64,000 nucleotides of DNA, from the NCBI GenBank assembly GCA_014925825.1, contig JACGCK010000099.1, positions 62,001-126,000 of the forward strand. The letters are read 5' to 3'. The position numbers and the translations under genes are program-made. The DNA is from Pholiota molesta (lineage: Eukaryota; Basidiomycota; Agaricomycetes; Agaricales; Strophariaceae). The notes under the pieces were generated by a model. That model was not told where the DNA came from and did not search any database. It worked only from the letters and a program-made list of their open reading frames with translations. Position 1 is the first letter of the stretch; each line of letters starts with the position of its first letter. Shown in pieces: positions 34,240 to 46,620 of this stretch.

Positions 34240-35974
34240 ACACCGTGTCTCATGACAGAACACAGCAGTCACACAAATATACTTTTGAGTTTGAAAACCC
34301 AGCATCTGTTGCGTCCAGCGGTCCCGTCGCATATAGGATCGCTACTTTCTTTTCTTTCCAACAATAATTCTGTTCCTGGTTATGACCCGCAATATACTCA
34401 AATTGTAGAGGATGCTACGCAGCAGCAGCAGTTCGATGAATTGTCGGCGCCCTTGTTTTCGTTATTCGTACCATGCATGACTGGTTCTGCCTCTTATATT
34501 TAAAATCAATGAGGCTAGTTCGCCAGCCTTCTTGTCAGACTCATCAATAATGCCATTACAGTGCTGGCAGCGCTCGCAGATCTAGGGAGCGTCCCGCTCA
34601 ATCCTACGCCAAAGTAAGTGCAGAAAGAACAAAGATGTAATTATTCGAGCGCTGAACAATATTGATCATGATGCATCCATTCATGTAAGGCTAGCCCAAT
34701 ATTTTGCAGCCCCGACCCCGAGGTGGGGTACATCCATGATTCTAATTAAAGAGTTCATAATCAAAGAAGATAAAAATCTAAATGCAAAGATGAACAGTCG
34801 TTACAGTCCACATATGTTTCAGAAAGACACCATTGATCTCCTTGAGCATGGCGCCTACTAGCTCATCTGTTCTGTTACTTGTTCGTGGGCTGGTGGGACT
34901 GAAGTCGGTAGACAGTATGGTGTAGGGGCATTTGCTAGGCGTTATTTCTGACTCTGACAGTTGACTCGGACGCGGCGTGGTGGCCCAGTGAATAGTGAAC
35001 GTGCGACGTTATTTATTGGTTTGTATTTCAAAATTTCAAGCCTTGTTTGTTTGCTCCATGTCGCCATGACTTGCCTCCACTCCACCTCCTCGTCGACGCC
35101 TGACATGATCGTAGGTATATACGTCCACGCAAATTGCGATGTCCAGGATCAAAATAAAATGTAATAAAGCACTGATTTATTGTTGTCCTCTGTAGTCCTC
35201 TGTGGTCCATGAATTTCGCCGCATCATATTGATGCACGGATAAATATACATAGCCGATCGTGGTCTTTCCGACTAGCCCGACCAACATCATCGTCCTGAA
35301 GATGAATGTAAGTACGCCCTTCCAGCCTCCGAATGTTTTGGCAAAAACTAAAGCTGGCAAATGACTCTCGTGGTTGACATTCCAAACCAGGCCCTCGAGC
35401 CTCAGGCCTCAGTGACCATCCTTGCGTATCCCACAGGCGCTCACAGCGACCGATCCTACCTTTCGTTACTCCATCCATAATTTATTTCAAATAGATAACC
35501 AATTTAGGGCATTAGATGATCCACTAAGTACCCGACGCGGCCATCTTTGTTGGCGGCACCAATCCTCGCAACAGTCGATCCGTACTTAGGACGCGCCATG
35601 CGTATGCACTTTATTTTATAACACCAGAGCCTCGACAACGTGCCCCCGTTTGCTCCTTGCTTGCGCCCACCCCGCACGTCCCCGCACGCCCATGCTACAA
35701 GAAAACTGAATACCCCGGTGGTCTGCTGCCTTCATCTCGCCTCATTTCACAGCATTATCCTTTCGTCGTTCGGACGCTGGCATAACTTATCGCCATTCTC
35801 TGTGTGGCATTTTATAGGGGCCACACCTCCTTCCCTTGGAGACGACTGAGCATTGTTGACGTGGGCGCCTCAATAGGAGACGCCTGAGTGGAGAATGCGC
35901 TTTTTTGTGAGCCCGACTACTTCACTCAAAATATATACGGGATATGAGAGACTAACAGAGTCTAGAGCACAGAT
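34240..35974. other. Long intergenic region, no gene recognised
   Basis: About 1.7 kb. Short open frames near 34961-35164 and 35028-35478 lack conserved motifs or neighbour exons. I found no terminal repeats, tRNA-like folds or transposase motifs by eye. The last few hundred bases may hold the first exon and promoter of the DUF6533 gene that follows. Confidence 0.35.
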
Positions 35975-37787
35975 TACATATATAGTTCAAATGTCCTCTT
36001 AACAGCAGCGACAGTTTTGGTGCTTATTCCTTCAAGTCTCCTCGATATCCGTGGTTAACTGCTACTTTTTACTAGGTCTGGGAGATATTAACTACTCTAG
36101 ATGATGAGGTTCGTAAGAATTGGTATCATATTTTCCACAACGATAGAGATTCTTAACCTCGCCTACAGATAAACTACATCTGGAAGCAGCCTTGGACCTT
36201 GGGCACATTTTTGTTTTGGGCAAACCGGTATCTGCCTTTCTTTGATACAATCATTGCAATGAGAAGTATGCCTCTATTATTGCAGCTTTCTCCAGCGAGA
36301 GAAGCGTCCGTACTGACTAATCCTCCGCTCTAATGTTGTAGTGCAATTTTCAAGAGATATGAGTCCAGCGGTACATATTCCTCGCTCAAGTCCACCTCAT
36401 GATTTCGGTTGCTCATGCGTTCCTACTAGGCCTGCCGTACTCATTACCTTGGCATGACCTGTGCGTAAACTCCCGAGCTTTTAACGACCTCTACTTACAT
36501 TTCTCAACCAACAATAGGGGTGATGATTACAGGCTTAATTTTGGCGGAATGTACGTCTTCCTATTAATTTTACGGCTTGCGATCTTACCCTTCCCGAAGT
36601 CATCATTATCCTCCGGACTTGGGCGATATGGAAACACAAGCGCTCCGTCCGTATTTTTCTCGCTGCGATGTCGTTTGTGAGTCTTCCTACCGGACGTCCC
36701 TTGAGTTCTCCACCCGCTTATAAAAACGGAAACAGTGTACTCTCCTCCCTGCAATTGCTACACTTGTTGTAGAGATCCACTCTTTCAGATGTATGTTTTT
36801 TGCACTACCATTGTCTTTCTGTCGACCTTAGATGCCTCTTCATCTCTTTGCCACTACAGTCGCCCCGACGACGGAACATGGTTATGGCTGTAACTTGGTA
36901 TACGCCGAGAGACTCATCGTAGTCCCATATTGTATGGTAGCTATATCAGAAACAGGTACGTTTATAGTTCGACTACTCAAGTCTTCCAACAGTATCTGAT
37001 CATATATGCAGTGGTGGTCATTTTAACCCTTGCCAGAGGGATCAATCATCGTACGCTTCATGAACTTGGGTACCTTGTAAATTCAAAATGTACTCATGAT
37101 CCTCTTGTCCAGTTTCACTCTCCTCTAAAACGTCATGGGTTGGGCGCGTATACGGCTATGGTATGTAAATCTGCCTCTACATACAGGCGTTACTGATAAA
37201 CGCACATAGGTCTTATGTTCTACATCTACCTCCTAGGTCAGTACTGCATTTGTCTTTTCCCGAGTGTGTACGGTGTATTAAATCCATGGCAGTGTTTACT
37301 CTCATCAACATTGTGGTTCCCCTTGTGGCACAGGTAGATACACCCAACTCTCCCCTTCTGACCTTTCCTTACATAAATTCAACAGCAACCGCGTTATAAA
37401 AGCTACCTCGCAGTGTAATTCCCTTCTTTTTTCTTTCCTACCGAAACCCGAGCTTATGTTCTTCCTTTCCTATCCAGTTCGCAACATGTCTTCCACTCGA
37501 TCTTCTGCACGCGCGTGATCCTTTTCATCCAACGGCAACGCTGGGCGCGCCGCTCAGGCGCTGCACCGCGCACCGACGACGACGACAACGACAACGACGA
37601 TTGCGCGGACTCGCACCTGTATACGCGCAATCAAACGAGGACGGCGAATCAGACTCGGACGAGCGACATCACTGAGTCTGTCCCCGAAGGCGACTACATC
37701 CGACAAAACGGTCGTGATCGGGACATTGAGCTGACGGCGTATCAAACGGGGACTGAATCTACGCATGGTAAGGATTGGACGCAGTAG
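35975..37787 (+). CDS. DUF6533-family multispanning membrane protein, second gene
   Basis: The spliced reading follows the family pattern closely: VLLTAATVL and VWEILTTLDDE (near 35990-36110), INYIWKQPWTLGTFLFWANR (36172-36230), VMITGLILAE (36520), VIIILRTWAIWKHKRSVRIF (36600-36665), GCNLVYAERLIVVPYCMVA (36890-36950), VVVILTLARGINH (37012-37050), GLMFYIYLL (37210), VFTLINIVVPLVAQ (37290-37332), then QHVFHSIFCTRVILFIQ and a polar Asp-rich tail to the stop at 37787. Seven hydrophobic helices are likely. The first exon and start codon are uncertain. The function of the family is unknown. Unlike the copy at 5129-8713, no insertion separates the exons. Confidence 0.72.
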
Positions 37788-38399
37788 AGGCGATTCTTCC
37801 GCGATGGACGATAGACGACACGAAAACTAAAATAAGTCGATTGTACGCGCAAGAGCTGCATGATATTATAGCCTAGACAGTCCTTAATCCTCCCCTTCCC
37901 CTACATACACAAGGTCACCTGTATTTTAGCCATCCAGCATTCATTCGTACGTACTTCCTTCCCGACTTCATAAATAAATGAGTACTTCATTTAAGTATAC
38001 GAGAATGCACCGAAGCTCGTCTACTGTGAAGCCAATTAAGTTTGTATGTAGGTCATGATTTCACACCCACCCTAAATTTGGATGTCCAATTTTACATCTC
38101 AATTGCTCTGCGCCACCCATAATCAGCGCTTTCCTAGACCCTTGTGAGGAAGGATGTAGGGGGGCAGTGAATGATGACATCATGAAAAAAGCAGTTTTAA
38201 TACGTATGTTCGCCTAGATATAATCCATACAGATAATGGATTTCAGCCCGAGTATAAGTATGCGAAAACCATGATAGAAACTTTTAATCATGTTGTAATG
38301 TAGCTATGGTTATTATACCCATTCTAAGTGCATTCTGATGCCTGAGAAATAGTGTGTACCCATACAAGGATATTAGAATTATTTCATTGCCATTACAAT
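37788..38399. other. Intergenic region, no gene recognised
   Basis: AT-rich, with only short open frames. No repeats or RNA genes stand out. It probably contains the 3' region of the DUF6533 gene. Confidence 0.35.
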
Positions 38400-38745
38400 G
38401 TTACGATGAGGGTAGTTACAACTCCAGTACAGACGTCTCCAAAGTAGAAACAATCTTAGGAGATAAATTCTATTAAATTTCAATTGGGTGAGAATATTTT
38501 CTGGGATTACAACTACCATAGATATCTTCATAAGCTATTTGGAATGACTTTTACGGACTGTACTTATCACATACATTTCATGCAATTTTACAGTGTTGAA
38601 TGGGATTGCACGGCTACAAGACAGAAAATACAATGGAATTCATTTGTAAATTTTTTGCAAGCTTTCCAAAGACTTGTAACTCTCAAATTCCTCGCGTAGG
38701 ATTCCAGCTCAGCAAACCCTTGTAATGATTCTAATGGATTCTATT
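38400..38745 (-). repeat. Dispersed intergenic repeat, copy 2
   Basis: Reverse-complement counterpart of 8880-9200. Shared blocks in order: GTAGTTACAACTCCA, ACAATCTTAGGAGA, AGAAAATACAATGGAATTC, GACTTGTAACTCTC, GGATTCCAGCTCAGC. No reading frame is conserved, so the similarity is non-coding. Confidence 0.65.
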
Positions 38746-38909
38746 GCCTTGCAAACGTCAGAAGTGTTCCGAGCAGTTTATGGTAATTTATGACATTGTA
38801 ATAAAGCCTCTATTACCCTACGTTTGTGACCAGTGTATGGGATCTTAGCAGAACGTATAAGATTCCTTCACCTAGTGTACGGCCCGGGATATTTGGATGA
38901 CAGGTCCCT

Positions 38910-40985
38910 TTGGTCTTGACCACCACCATCACCCCGCCCATGGCCCTCACCCTTCGCCGTCGGACGCTCTCTCGCTTTTTGTTTTTCTCCCTTATCGCTC
39001 TGTTTGTCAAGCTTTTATTCTTCCCCGCCCAGCAGTTCTTCCAAAAAAAGTCCAATGCCCACCAAATAAAGGAGCATAACTTTATCGAGCGTGCGACTCG
39101 GCCTGACCGTTCGCTCAATGTCCAACGACATCCCTTTCTGCAAGCACGCATGGGTAGAGATGAGACGGAGGACATATTTTCTGGTATTATCGGGAACGGC
39201 GTACGAGATTATTGGGAACGCTTCCAGCTGCCTTAGTGAGTGTGCCACGAATTTCCTGCACAGCCAGCATGCATATGCTGAGGCCCGTATAGTATCGTGA
39301 ATAAAGAAACCTCATCCATGGACGCCCAACACGTATTGGGCGCGATCGACCAGCTGCTATCCCTGAACGGCTGGGTCGCAGCACAATGTCCTACGCTCAC
39401 GCGGCCATTCGGACAGAACACCCGTCTGGGGGCGTACGACGACCTCATCCGGGAAGACCACCTCTACTTCATCGCCATTGTCATCCATTCCGCAGACCAT
39501 TTCCTCGTCGACCAACTCGCCGTGATCGTGCAGATGGCCAAGCGGCTCGGAACGGACAACCTCTTCGTGTCCATGCTCGACTACGACTCGACGGACTCAA
39601 CAGAAACCCTCACCGACCTATGCGAAGCCGTCCTCACATTACTTGGGGTGCCGTTCAGGATTCGGCGGGTACCGGGTATGACACAGGACCCGTCCGCGGC
39701 GTATTACCCGTTAGAGGAGGCGTATATGCGGAACTTGGCGCTGGAGCCGTTACACGAACTCCTGGTGAAGCGGAGTATCCGGTTCTCGAGGGTGGTGTGG
39801 CTGAAAGGTTTCACGTGTCCAAATGATATTCTGGAGACCATCAAGATCAGCTTTGCGAACGAGGCGGCCATGGTGTGTGGGATGGATTGGGCGGAGCACA
39901 ATGGGTTCTTTATTTTCTCAGACAGGTGCGTCGCATCCATACATTCTTATCCTAATGCTTATGTCTGCCATCTTCTTCACCCAATTGCCTCGTAGATGGC
40001 GCACACGCGACATCGAAGGCGACCAATTCCGACAATCCAAATCCTCCTCCAAACCCGACGGCGTGCCCCCGCGCGACCACCAAGGCGCCCTGCGCTACGC
40101 CCAACACCTGCCCTTCCAAGTCTTCTGCTGCGAGGCCGGCACACACGTCGTCGACCCCGCCCAGTCCTATTACCGCGGCATCGCCTACCGCGCGGGCACG
40201 GACTTCCAGAACCTCTCGCGCGCCGAGGGCGTCCCCACGCGCGCCCCCGACGCACCGTGCCTGGACAGCAGCCAGGCGTGGTTCTGCCGCGACCTCTGGG
40301 TGCGCAGCGCGCGCGACGCGATGCAGACCGGCGAGAAGCCGTACTACGCCGCGGGCCTCCACCGCCGCGGCGACGCCGTCGTCGAAGAGGTCGCCGCACA
40401 CGACCCGCTGATGGAGGCGCGCGAAGCGGTCAAGGTCAAGGTCGGCGGCGGCGGCGCGGCGGCGGAGGGCCAGGAGGAGGAGGTCGACGACGACGGCGCG
40501 GATCGGCGGAAGGGCGTCGGGAAGGGCAAGAACGATCCGGATGCGAACGCGGGGTCGGACTACGACGCCATGCCGGACGAGGAGGGCGGGGAGGAGGTGC
40601 CGCCCGCGGCTGAAACGGGCACTCTGCTCATCCCTAACTCGGTGTTCCGGCCAGCGAGGATCCTGGTGAATCCGCGGTGCCCGACGACATATGCAGGAGT
40701 GAGCCATACGCAGCTTGCGCGGGATCTGTTTGGGGAAGGCGACGACGATTCGCTGAGTGCGACGGGGAAGTATGTCTTGGATGACTGGGAGGGTGCGCCA
40801 GAGAGTTTCGTATGCCAGGAGCAAAGGTATGTTTTCCCTTTCTTTCTGTCCCTTCTTTTTTGCTGTTTGACTGATGCCTGGTTTTTTCTTCCATTTCTAG
40901 ACAAACCGGGGGCCGAAAAGCAACAAAAACGCAACGTCGCCTAGGATTTTCGATACATGACGAGATCCAACGTCTGCCTGTATAG
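38910..40985 (+). CDS. CAP59/CMT1-family alpha-1,3-mannosyltransferase (GT69-like), type II membrane protein
   Basis: Likely a Golgi glycosyltransferase related to cryptococcal capsule/mannan enzymes. Four exons (38910-39235, 39293-39925, 39996-40826, 40901-40985) join in phase to about 624 residues. The N-terminus has one membrane anchor (RFLFFSLIALFVKLLFF), then a stem. The catalytic part has HSADHFLVDQLAVIV, FVSMLDYDSTDST (the D-x-D-like acidic motif), RVVWLKGFTCPNDILETI, and CGMDWAEH. These are the order and wording of the family. Exon 3 carries FQVFCCEAGTHVVDP and CLDSSQAWFCRDLW, then an unusual Gly/Ala/Glu/Asp insert of about 100 residues (near 40430-40620), then PNSVFRPARILVNPRCPTTYAGV. 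A second ATG at 38940 (MALTLRRR) would leave a shorter cytosolic tail. The fungus need not be encapsulated; the family is common in Agaricomycetes. Confidence 0.85.
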
Positions 40986-41188
40986 GCTGGTTCATCTTGC
41001 TATACCCCACTCCATATGGTGCTTACACCGGTGTTGCTGCCCCATGCCCGGCCTTGAAGGCATACAATAAGTAGATTCTGTATAATCAATCGCATAGTAC
41101 ATAATGGGAGAAATGATACCACTAATAGTGATCATGTAGCTTTGGCTTTGGGTTCATAAACTTGTAACGGACTTGAACGCGCTTATAT

Positions 41189-42562
41189 CTACACTAAAGA
41201 ACCCCATGGTTTGAAGTCGTAGTCAAACTCGATAGAAGGGTTTGACAAAATTCGAGTGAAATGAGTGGCTCGTGCGGAATGACATCTTTTGGCTTGAGGT
41301 CCCGGGAAGTAGTACGCAATAGCGACCAGAATATACACTTCTTTCAGTGAAAGAAAATGTGGACCTCCGATGGTCAAGTCCAGCGTCTTGAACTCTTCTA
41401 AACACAGCGTGGCTGCGGCCTCGGGTTCGCCTCCAATTTCGCGGAAATAAAGCTTCAGCTTTTGGAGTGAGGGGAATTCGAGGTCGCGTAGCATGTTACT
41501 CGCAAAAGACTTCGCGTCCTCCGCTTCCAACGCCTGGTACGCATATCCAATGTCGTATTCAAAATCAACCAAGGATGTGTGCGAATCTGGATGGAGGCTC
41601 CGCAGAACATCAGAGAAAGTTGCTGGATAATCCAAGTCTAAAAATGAGAATATGATATGATTAAACTCTTCTCTATTATGATGCAGAAGCCACTCACAAT
41701 CATCATAGATATGTAGAGACTTGAGGTTGGACAGTTGTTTGAATATGTTGCGATCCCAAGGCTTGATAGGTCGTTCCCGCGGATGTGCCGTTTCAAGTTT
41801 GAGGATTTCAAGTTTTGTAGGATCGATTATCGGATGGCAGTATAGAGGATGCTGACCAAAAAGAGGCGCAAAACTGATTCCGCAAGATGAAATTGTAAGT
41901 TCCCTCAACGGAATTGGACCCATTGATGCGTCTGGGAGAATTGGCTGCATTATAGAAGTGTTCGAAGGAATGTGACAATAGACCAAGGCCAAGGCGCTCA
42001 GGTGTCTGCAGGGAATAAGGATGGACGCAGGAAGATCTCCAAGGCTGACAAGGGATACACTTTGAAGGGACTTGTGATGGATGAGCTGGGAAAGCACAAG
42101 TTGATAGCGTTGGGGAAATGAATTCCAGCTGGCAGGTTCATCCCAACCCTCTGATTTTTCGCAAAATTCTACCAAGAGGTGTTGCAGGTTGTCGAACTTC
42201 AACAGGATGGACGAAAGTCCCTCCTCTTCATGGCTGGACTGATGAGAAATGAAGCCCAACGTGCGGACATAACTGAGAATATGTGGACTCGTCTCCGCTA
42301 AATGTTCCACGGTTTCCATCGCAAGTATTGTTTCCTTCAGGCGTTTGGACTTTACATTTGGTCTGAAATATCTGCTCCTGTGTTCGAACGAGGTTCGAGG
42401 TGCCAGAGTCATTGTCGAGAAAAGCCGTTTTTGACAGAGCGGAACCATTAAGCGAGAAGTCAGGGACATGGCAGAGAGTTCGGCTTTCTGTTTTGTTTGA
42501 GACAAAATTTCAACAATGTAATAGAAGATGTCGTCTGAAAGACTTGGAGGAGTCCGAGGCAT
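41189..42562 (-). CDS. F-box-like protein with leucine-rich C-terminal region
   Basis: An intronless frame of about 457 residues if started at MPRTPPSLSDD (42562); the frame is open 78 bases further upstream to another ATG at 42640. The first 50 residues (LSDDIFYYIVEILSQ, then SLTSRLMVPLCQKRLF) read as a fungal F-box-like motif, which would bind Skp1 in an SCF ubiquitin ligase. The rest has irregular leucine-rich segments (LKSLHIYDD, FPSLQKLKLYF, FKTLDLTIGG), typical of the large Agaricomycete F-box family. It is convergent with the mannosyltransferase gene (about 200 bases between stops). Target unknown. Confidence 0.7.
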   Translation of the reverse strand: MPRTPPSLSDDIFYYIVEILSQTKQKAELSAMSLTSRLMVPLCQKRLFSTMTLAPRTSFEHRSRYFRPNVKSKRLKETILAMETVEHLAETSPHILSYVRTLGFISHQSSHEEEGLSSILLKFDNLQHLLVEFCEKSEGWDEPASWNSFPQRYQLVLSQLIHHKSLQSVSLVSLGDLPASILIPCRHLSALALVYCHIPSNTSIMQPILPDASMGPIPLRELTISSCGISFAPLFGQHPLYCHPIIDPTKLEILKLETAHPRERPIKPWDRNIFKQLSNLKSLHIYDDCEWLLHHNREEFNHIIFSFLDLDYPATFSDVLRSLHPDSHTSLVDFEYDIGYAYQALEAEDAKSFASNMLRDLEFPSLQKLKLYFREIGGEPEAAATLCLEEFKTLDLTIGGPHFLSLKEVYILVAIAYYFPGPQAKRCHSARATHFTRILSNPSIEFDYDFKPWGSLV

Positions 42563-42975
42563 CGTTATCGTTGTGCTTAGTAGAGAACTTGGTAAGTACG
42601 CATCTGTACGCATGAAGACAGCATGAACAAGCAACATCATGGCTGTCCGGAATTAGCCGGGAAGATAATGCGGGCAGATCTGCAAGAATCGCGCAGGAAA
42701 TCAAGAACTGCGCCTACACACAGCATAGTCCTTAAAGACTTCCAGTTGTGGAAAACTGGTAACCGCATCGTAGAAAAGGACATATGCATATATCTCGATA
42801 AATGTCAATACATAGTGTACAATTGGTGTACAAGTCTCACAAAATCTTCACCTGGCAACTGATGAATCCGTTAAGGATATAAAAGTGGAAGATGTAAAGC
42901 AAAAATTAAGCCGATTTCACATTCAAATGACCGGCAAATGCACGACCGCCATCGTCTGGTTCGCCCCAAGGATAC
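42563..42975. other. Intergenic region between F-box and P450 genes
   Basis: About 400 bases, AT-rich, no gene recognised. It should contain the F-box gene promoter and the P450 3' end. Confidence 0.4.
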
Positions 42976-45644
42976 CTACCGCCCGACGCGCCGCACGCGA
43001 AGGGGCATATTGTCCTTCGGTTCTATCAGGCCAGCACATCAAACGAAAAATACAAGTTAGACACCCTGCCAAAGCACACACAAAACGAACGCACTCATAG
43101 TAACCGCAGCAGTCGGCTGGGGCACCTGCCCCTCATACGCAGGCTCGAACTCAAAATTGGAGATCAGCGCTCTGTTAGAAGGACAAGGTGGAGGAGCAAC
43201 GCAGCGCAGCGTGAGTTCTGAGTGTCTGCTGTGGGGATGGAATGGGGGAAAAAGACGCACCCAAGCACCGCCTTCATCTCCACAATCGACATCGTCTTCC
43301 CGATGCACGCGTGCGGGCCGACGATGAAGGACAGCGTGGACGTCGTCGCGCTGTATTTCGGCGGCAGGTTGAGCCAGCGCGCAGGCTTAAATCTGGAAAC
43401 AAACCACAAATCAGCAAGCACGACACAACTTCCGGCAGCCGCAACAGGCAATTCGCAGACGCACTCCTCCGCATCGTCGCCCCAGACCTCCTTCCACGTA
43501 TTGATCACCCGAATCTAACCAGCCCAAAGACATCAGATATCAACACGGATAACGGGAGAACGGAAGCGCATGCGCTGTACGCACAGGAACGTAGAAGATC
43601 GTCCCCTTCGGCACCAGCACGCCGTCGATGTAGTCCGTCTTCGCCGCCTGGCGGAACGTCATGGGCACGGGGGGCATCACGCGCAGACTCTCCTGTCTGT
43701 AAATTTAATCACAAATATCCGCACCGCACATTCGGATTTAGGGAAGCGTTTTGTCAGGCCGAGGTCAGATACTGGTACCAGCGGAAAAGGCAGGGCACGC
43801 ACACGACACAGTCCAGCCATTGCAGGTCCTTGAGCTCCCGGTATCCGGGACGCGCGCCGTCGGCGAACACGGGCGCCACCTCCTCGCGCAAACGCTGTTG
43901 TGAGGCGGGATCTTTCGCGAGGAGCCAGAGTGTCTAGGGGCGGGTCAGGGTCATCCAACACTTGTCATCACGGCAGAAAGGAGCACAGAATAAAACATAC
44001 CCACGCAAGGCCCGACGCCGTCGTCTCATGCCCCGCACCAAGGAACGTCAGCTACAAAAGCAGGAGTTCCGTCAGCATCGCGCTCCCTCCCACCCCACAC
44101 GGCTGCACAAAGACAAACCGACACGCACCACCTGGTCCATCATCGCCTCGTCGTTCATCCCATACACCTCCCGCCCGGCCCCCACCCTCGCCTGTGCGCC
44201 CCCGTCTGAACCCGTCCGCTTCTCCGCGTCCCTCTGCGCCGCCACCCGCGCCCTGACGAGCAAGCTCATGATATCGCGCTTCGCCTCCGCGTCCGCCTGA
44301 ACCCCCGCGGCGTCCGCCAGCTTCTCGGCCAGCATCCCCGACGCGACGCGCCGGATCGCGGACATGCACCCAAGAAGATCATACAGCTTTTCTATGTGTC
44401 GGGAGAACACCCAGAGGTCAGAATGAGGATGGGGGTAGGGAGAGGGAGGAGGGGAGCCGCACCGGTGAACGCAAACCACGCGAAGACGTGCCGGTGCTCC
44501 GTCGCCCAGCGCGAGGCGAGCAGGCGGGTCACGCCGGGGATGGACACGAGAAAGATGAAGCGCGCGAGGTTCTTGCCTGCAAAGTCCAAACATCGCAATC
44601 AGTGGCTTCCTCAAAGTTTGCGCGCCATAAGACTACGAGGGCGGATAATAAGTAAGTACCGTTCTGCGAGCTCGTGAGCACGTCGTACGCCTCCGCGAGC
44701 TCGTTGTGCGGGTTGTGCAGCGAGTCCGAGGTGTACCCGAATGCGGTCGCGCAGATGATGTCCAGCGTGGCTTTGCTGACTGGGAGAAGGTTAACGGCGT
44801 CAGCGCCGATAATCGATACGATGATACGCACGCCATTCGTACATGAGCATCTGAGTGCCCTGCGATGGATCTTTTTCAGAGGCTATGTTATTGTTCATGA
44901 TTTTAATCAAGCTAACACGATACTGAAATGAGGAAGAAGCGGTGATATAGGTTTCGCTACTCACCCTTCGATCGCATCGTAGTACATGTCGCTTTCTGTA
45001 TATGCAAAGTTGAAATTACATCATAGGCCATACAAACGAAGGCACTCACGGGCAACGAGATTAGGCAGGGAGAACGCAGGATTCATGGCCTTGCGCATCT
45101 GCTTGTGCTCGTTGCCAGTAACGGTGAGCAGCCCATAGCCCGTAGCAAACCCCAGCACATCGCGCATAAACTTAGGCTGTCGCCAACGTCAGCCCACAGC
45201 GCGCCATGCGAACGTAACTGAGCACGCACACGTGGATAGTCGGTCCAATCAGAGACCAAGATCTTCTGGATCGCCTCCGGGTTCATGAAGATGAGACGCT
45301 CGATCCCGACGGGGCCGACAACGCGCACGACCGGGCCATACTGCTTCACCCACGCGCGCTGGGGGATGCCCGCCTCGCCGTTGATAATCTCGCCGAACTG
45401 CCCGACGAGTGCGCTGCCGAGTGGTGGGCCGGGCACGCGGCGCAGCGGGGAGAGGAAGCGCGGGTAGAGGTAGAGCTGGTATGTTATCCTCCAAAATACG
45501 TAGGCTGCATCGCATGGTAAGTTCATGAAGCGTCTGCCTAGATGAGGGGCTGAGATACGCACTAGAGAGAAGGATGGCGACGTAGAATGCAATGGAGTGC
45601 TCGCTGGATGCCTGGCGCCAGACATCAAGGAGAATGGGAGACAT
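42976..45644 (-). CDS. Cytochrome P450 monooxygenase
   Basis: Haem-thiolate monooxygenase anchored in the ER by its N-terminal helix (SIAFYVAILLS). About a dozen exons. In order: proline-rich hinge LRRVPGPPLGS near 45425; HKQMRKAMNPAFSLPNL (C-helix region) near 45100; SKATLDIICATAFGY near 44770; oxygen-binding I-helix FLGAGHETTASGLAW near 44035; K-helix ESLR near 43690; haem loop FIVGPHACIGKTMS near 43300, with the F-x-x-G-x-x-x-C-x-G pattern; C-terminal PLRVRRV at 42990. All key residues are present, so the enzyme is probably functional. Substrate cannot be told. The first intron splits the N-terminal anchor after residue 27. The start MSPILLDVW is the first ATG in frame after upstream stops. 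Confidence 0.88.
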
Positions 45645-46054
45645 GGTGAACGCAGAGGAGTGCAGCATGCACAAAATCAGCTGTTTTATGATTTCTTTGG
45701 CGCTCCATCGTGGAAGTCCATGTGAATATGTCAGAAACGCACCCGTCCAAAAATGTCGTCGATATGTCAGGAAAAGTGGTCACATGTGGCGATCCCAAGA
45801 AAAGCGCAGCGGGGCACGCATCATTCGACATATTCTACGGCTCAAAATGCTCAAAACTTTGCGATGTTGTGTGCTTCGTTCGTTCTCTTTGTGTGGATTT
45901 CTTTAGCGACTGCGCCGGGAAAAAGACGCAGTGTACTGTGGTTTGTCAAGTTCCAATCGAGGTCACAGTTACGGTCGGCGACGAGTCTCAGCGACTCGTC
46001 CGTACAGTTTGGTTGACTGCGGAAACTAATAGCGAGCTAACAGACATTGCTACT
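45645..46054. other. P450 upstream region
   Basis: About 400 bases between the P450 start and the LINE insertion. No gene recognised. This was probably a shared divergent promoter region for the P450 and the carbamoyltransferase before the LINE landed. Confidence 0.4.
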
Positions 46055-46329
46055 ACTTATATATGAGCATGCGGGCTCCTTGATCCGCTACCACCATGTT
46101 GTCCCCACCTTTCCCACGCCTTTTGGCTGGGGGAAAAGGCGTCGAAAGGCGTCGGGGACAGCTCAGCGGTCGGGAGAGGCTTCCGTACGTCACGAACAGC
46201 ACCTATTGGTGTCCCTTCACGTACTGGAAGCTCGAAGACGTGACCCCCATCGCCTGAAATGAGTAGAACATGGGTCTCCCATACGAAAATTCTCAGAGTC
46301 TGTCAACAGACTATAAACTACGTGAGGAG

Positions 46330-46620
46330 CCCTCCCTTGGTAAAGGAGGTTCGCAGTGGTGCTAGCTACACTCTATCACGGAAAGGGCTAGTCCTCCCTT
46401 GGTAAAGGAGGTGTCGAGTGACTGTGGCATTAGCCACGCTCGCCCAGTGGCACGTCGGGAACGTCGCCCAAGCATGTTCTTCTGAGCATGGTCCGGTTTC
46501 ATTCCGGCCCGGTTTTTTTGATCGCGGCATGCCGAGGTGGTGGAAATCTGACGTTAAACAGGTACCGAGTTCTCCCTTAGTAAAGGCGACTCGCGGTGAA
46601 GCTATTCACGCTCGGTATCA
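46330..46620 (+). repeat. Three imperfect hairpin repeats in the LINE 5' region
   Basis: Units start with CTCCCTTGGTAAAGGAG, or TCCCTTAGTAAAGGCGA in the third, and each is followed by a short self-complementary stretch (GTGGTGCTAGCTACAC; GTGGCATTAGCCAC; GCGGTGAAGCTATTCACGC). Spacing is about 65 and 175 bases. They may be a promoter or structured 5' UTR of the LINE. Confidence 0.6.

Noticed and set aside
34961..35478. Overlapping plus and minus open frames as a gene pair
   Set aside because: No hydrophobic, cysteine or domain pattern, and they overlap on opposite strands without supporting context.
37570..37610. GAC/AAC repeats as a separate microsatellite element
   Set aside because: They lie in frame in the last exon of the second DUF6533 gene and encode an Asp/Asn run in its polar tail.
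39977..40613. Long open frames on both strands inside the mannosyltransferase
   Set aside because: They are Arg- or Pro-rich shadow frames of a GC-rich exon; only the frame with W-F-C-R-D-L-W matches a family and splices in phase.
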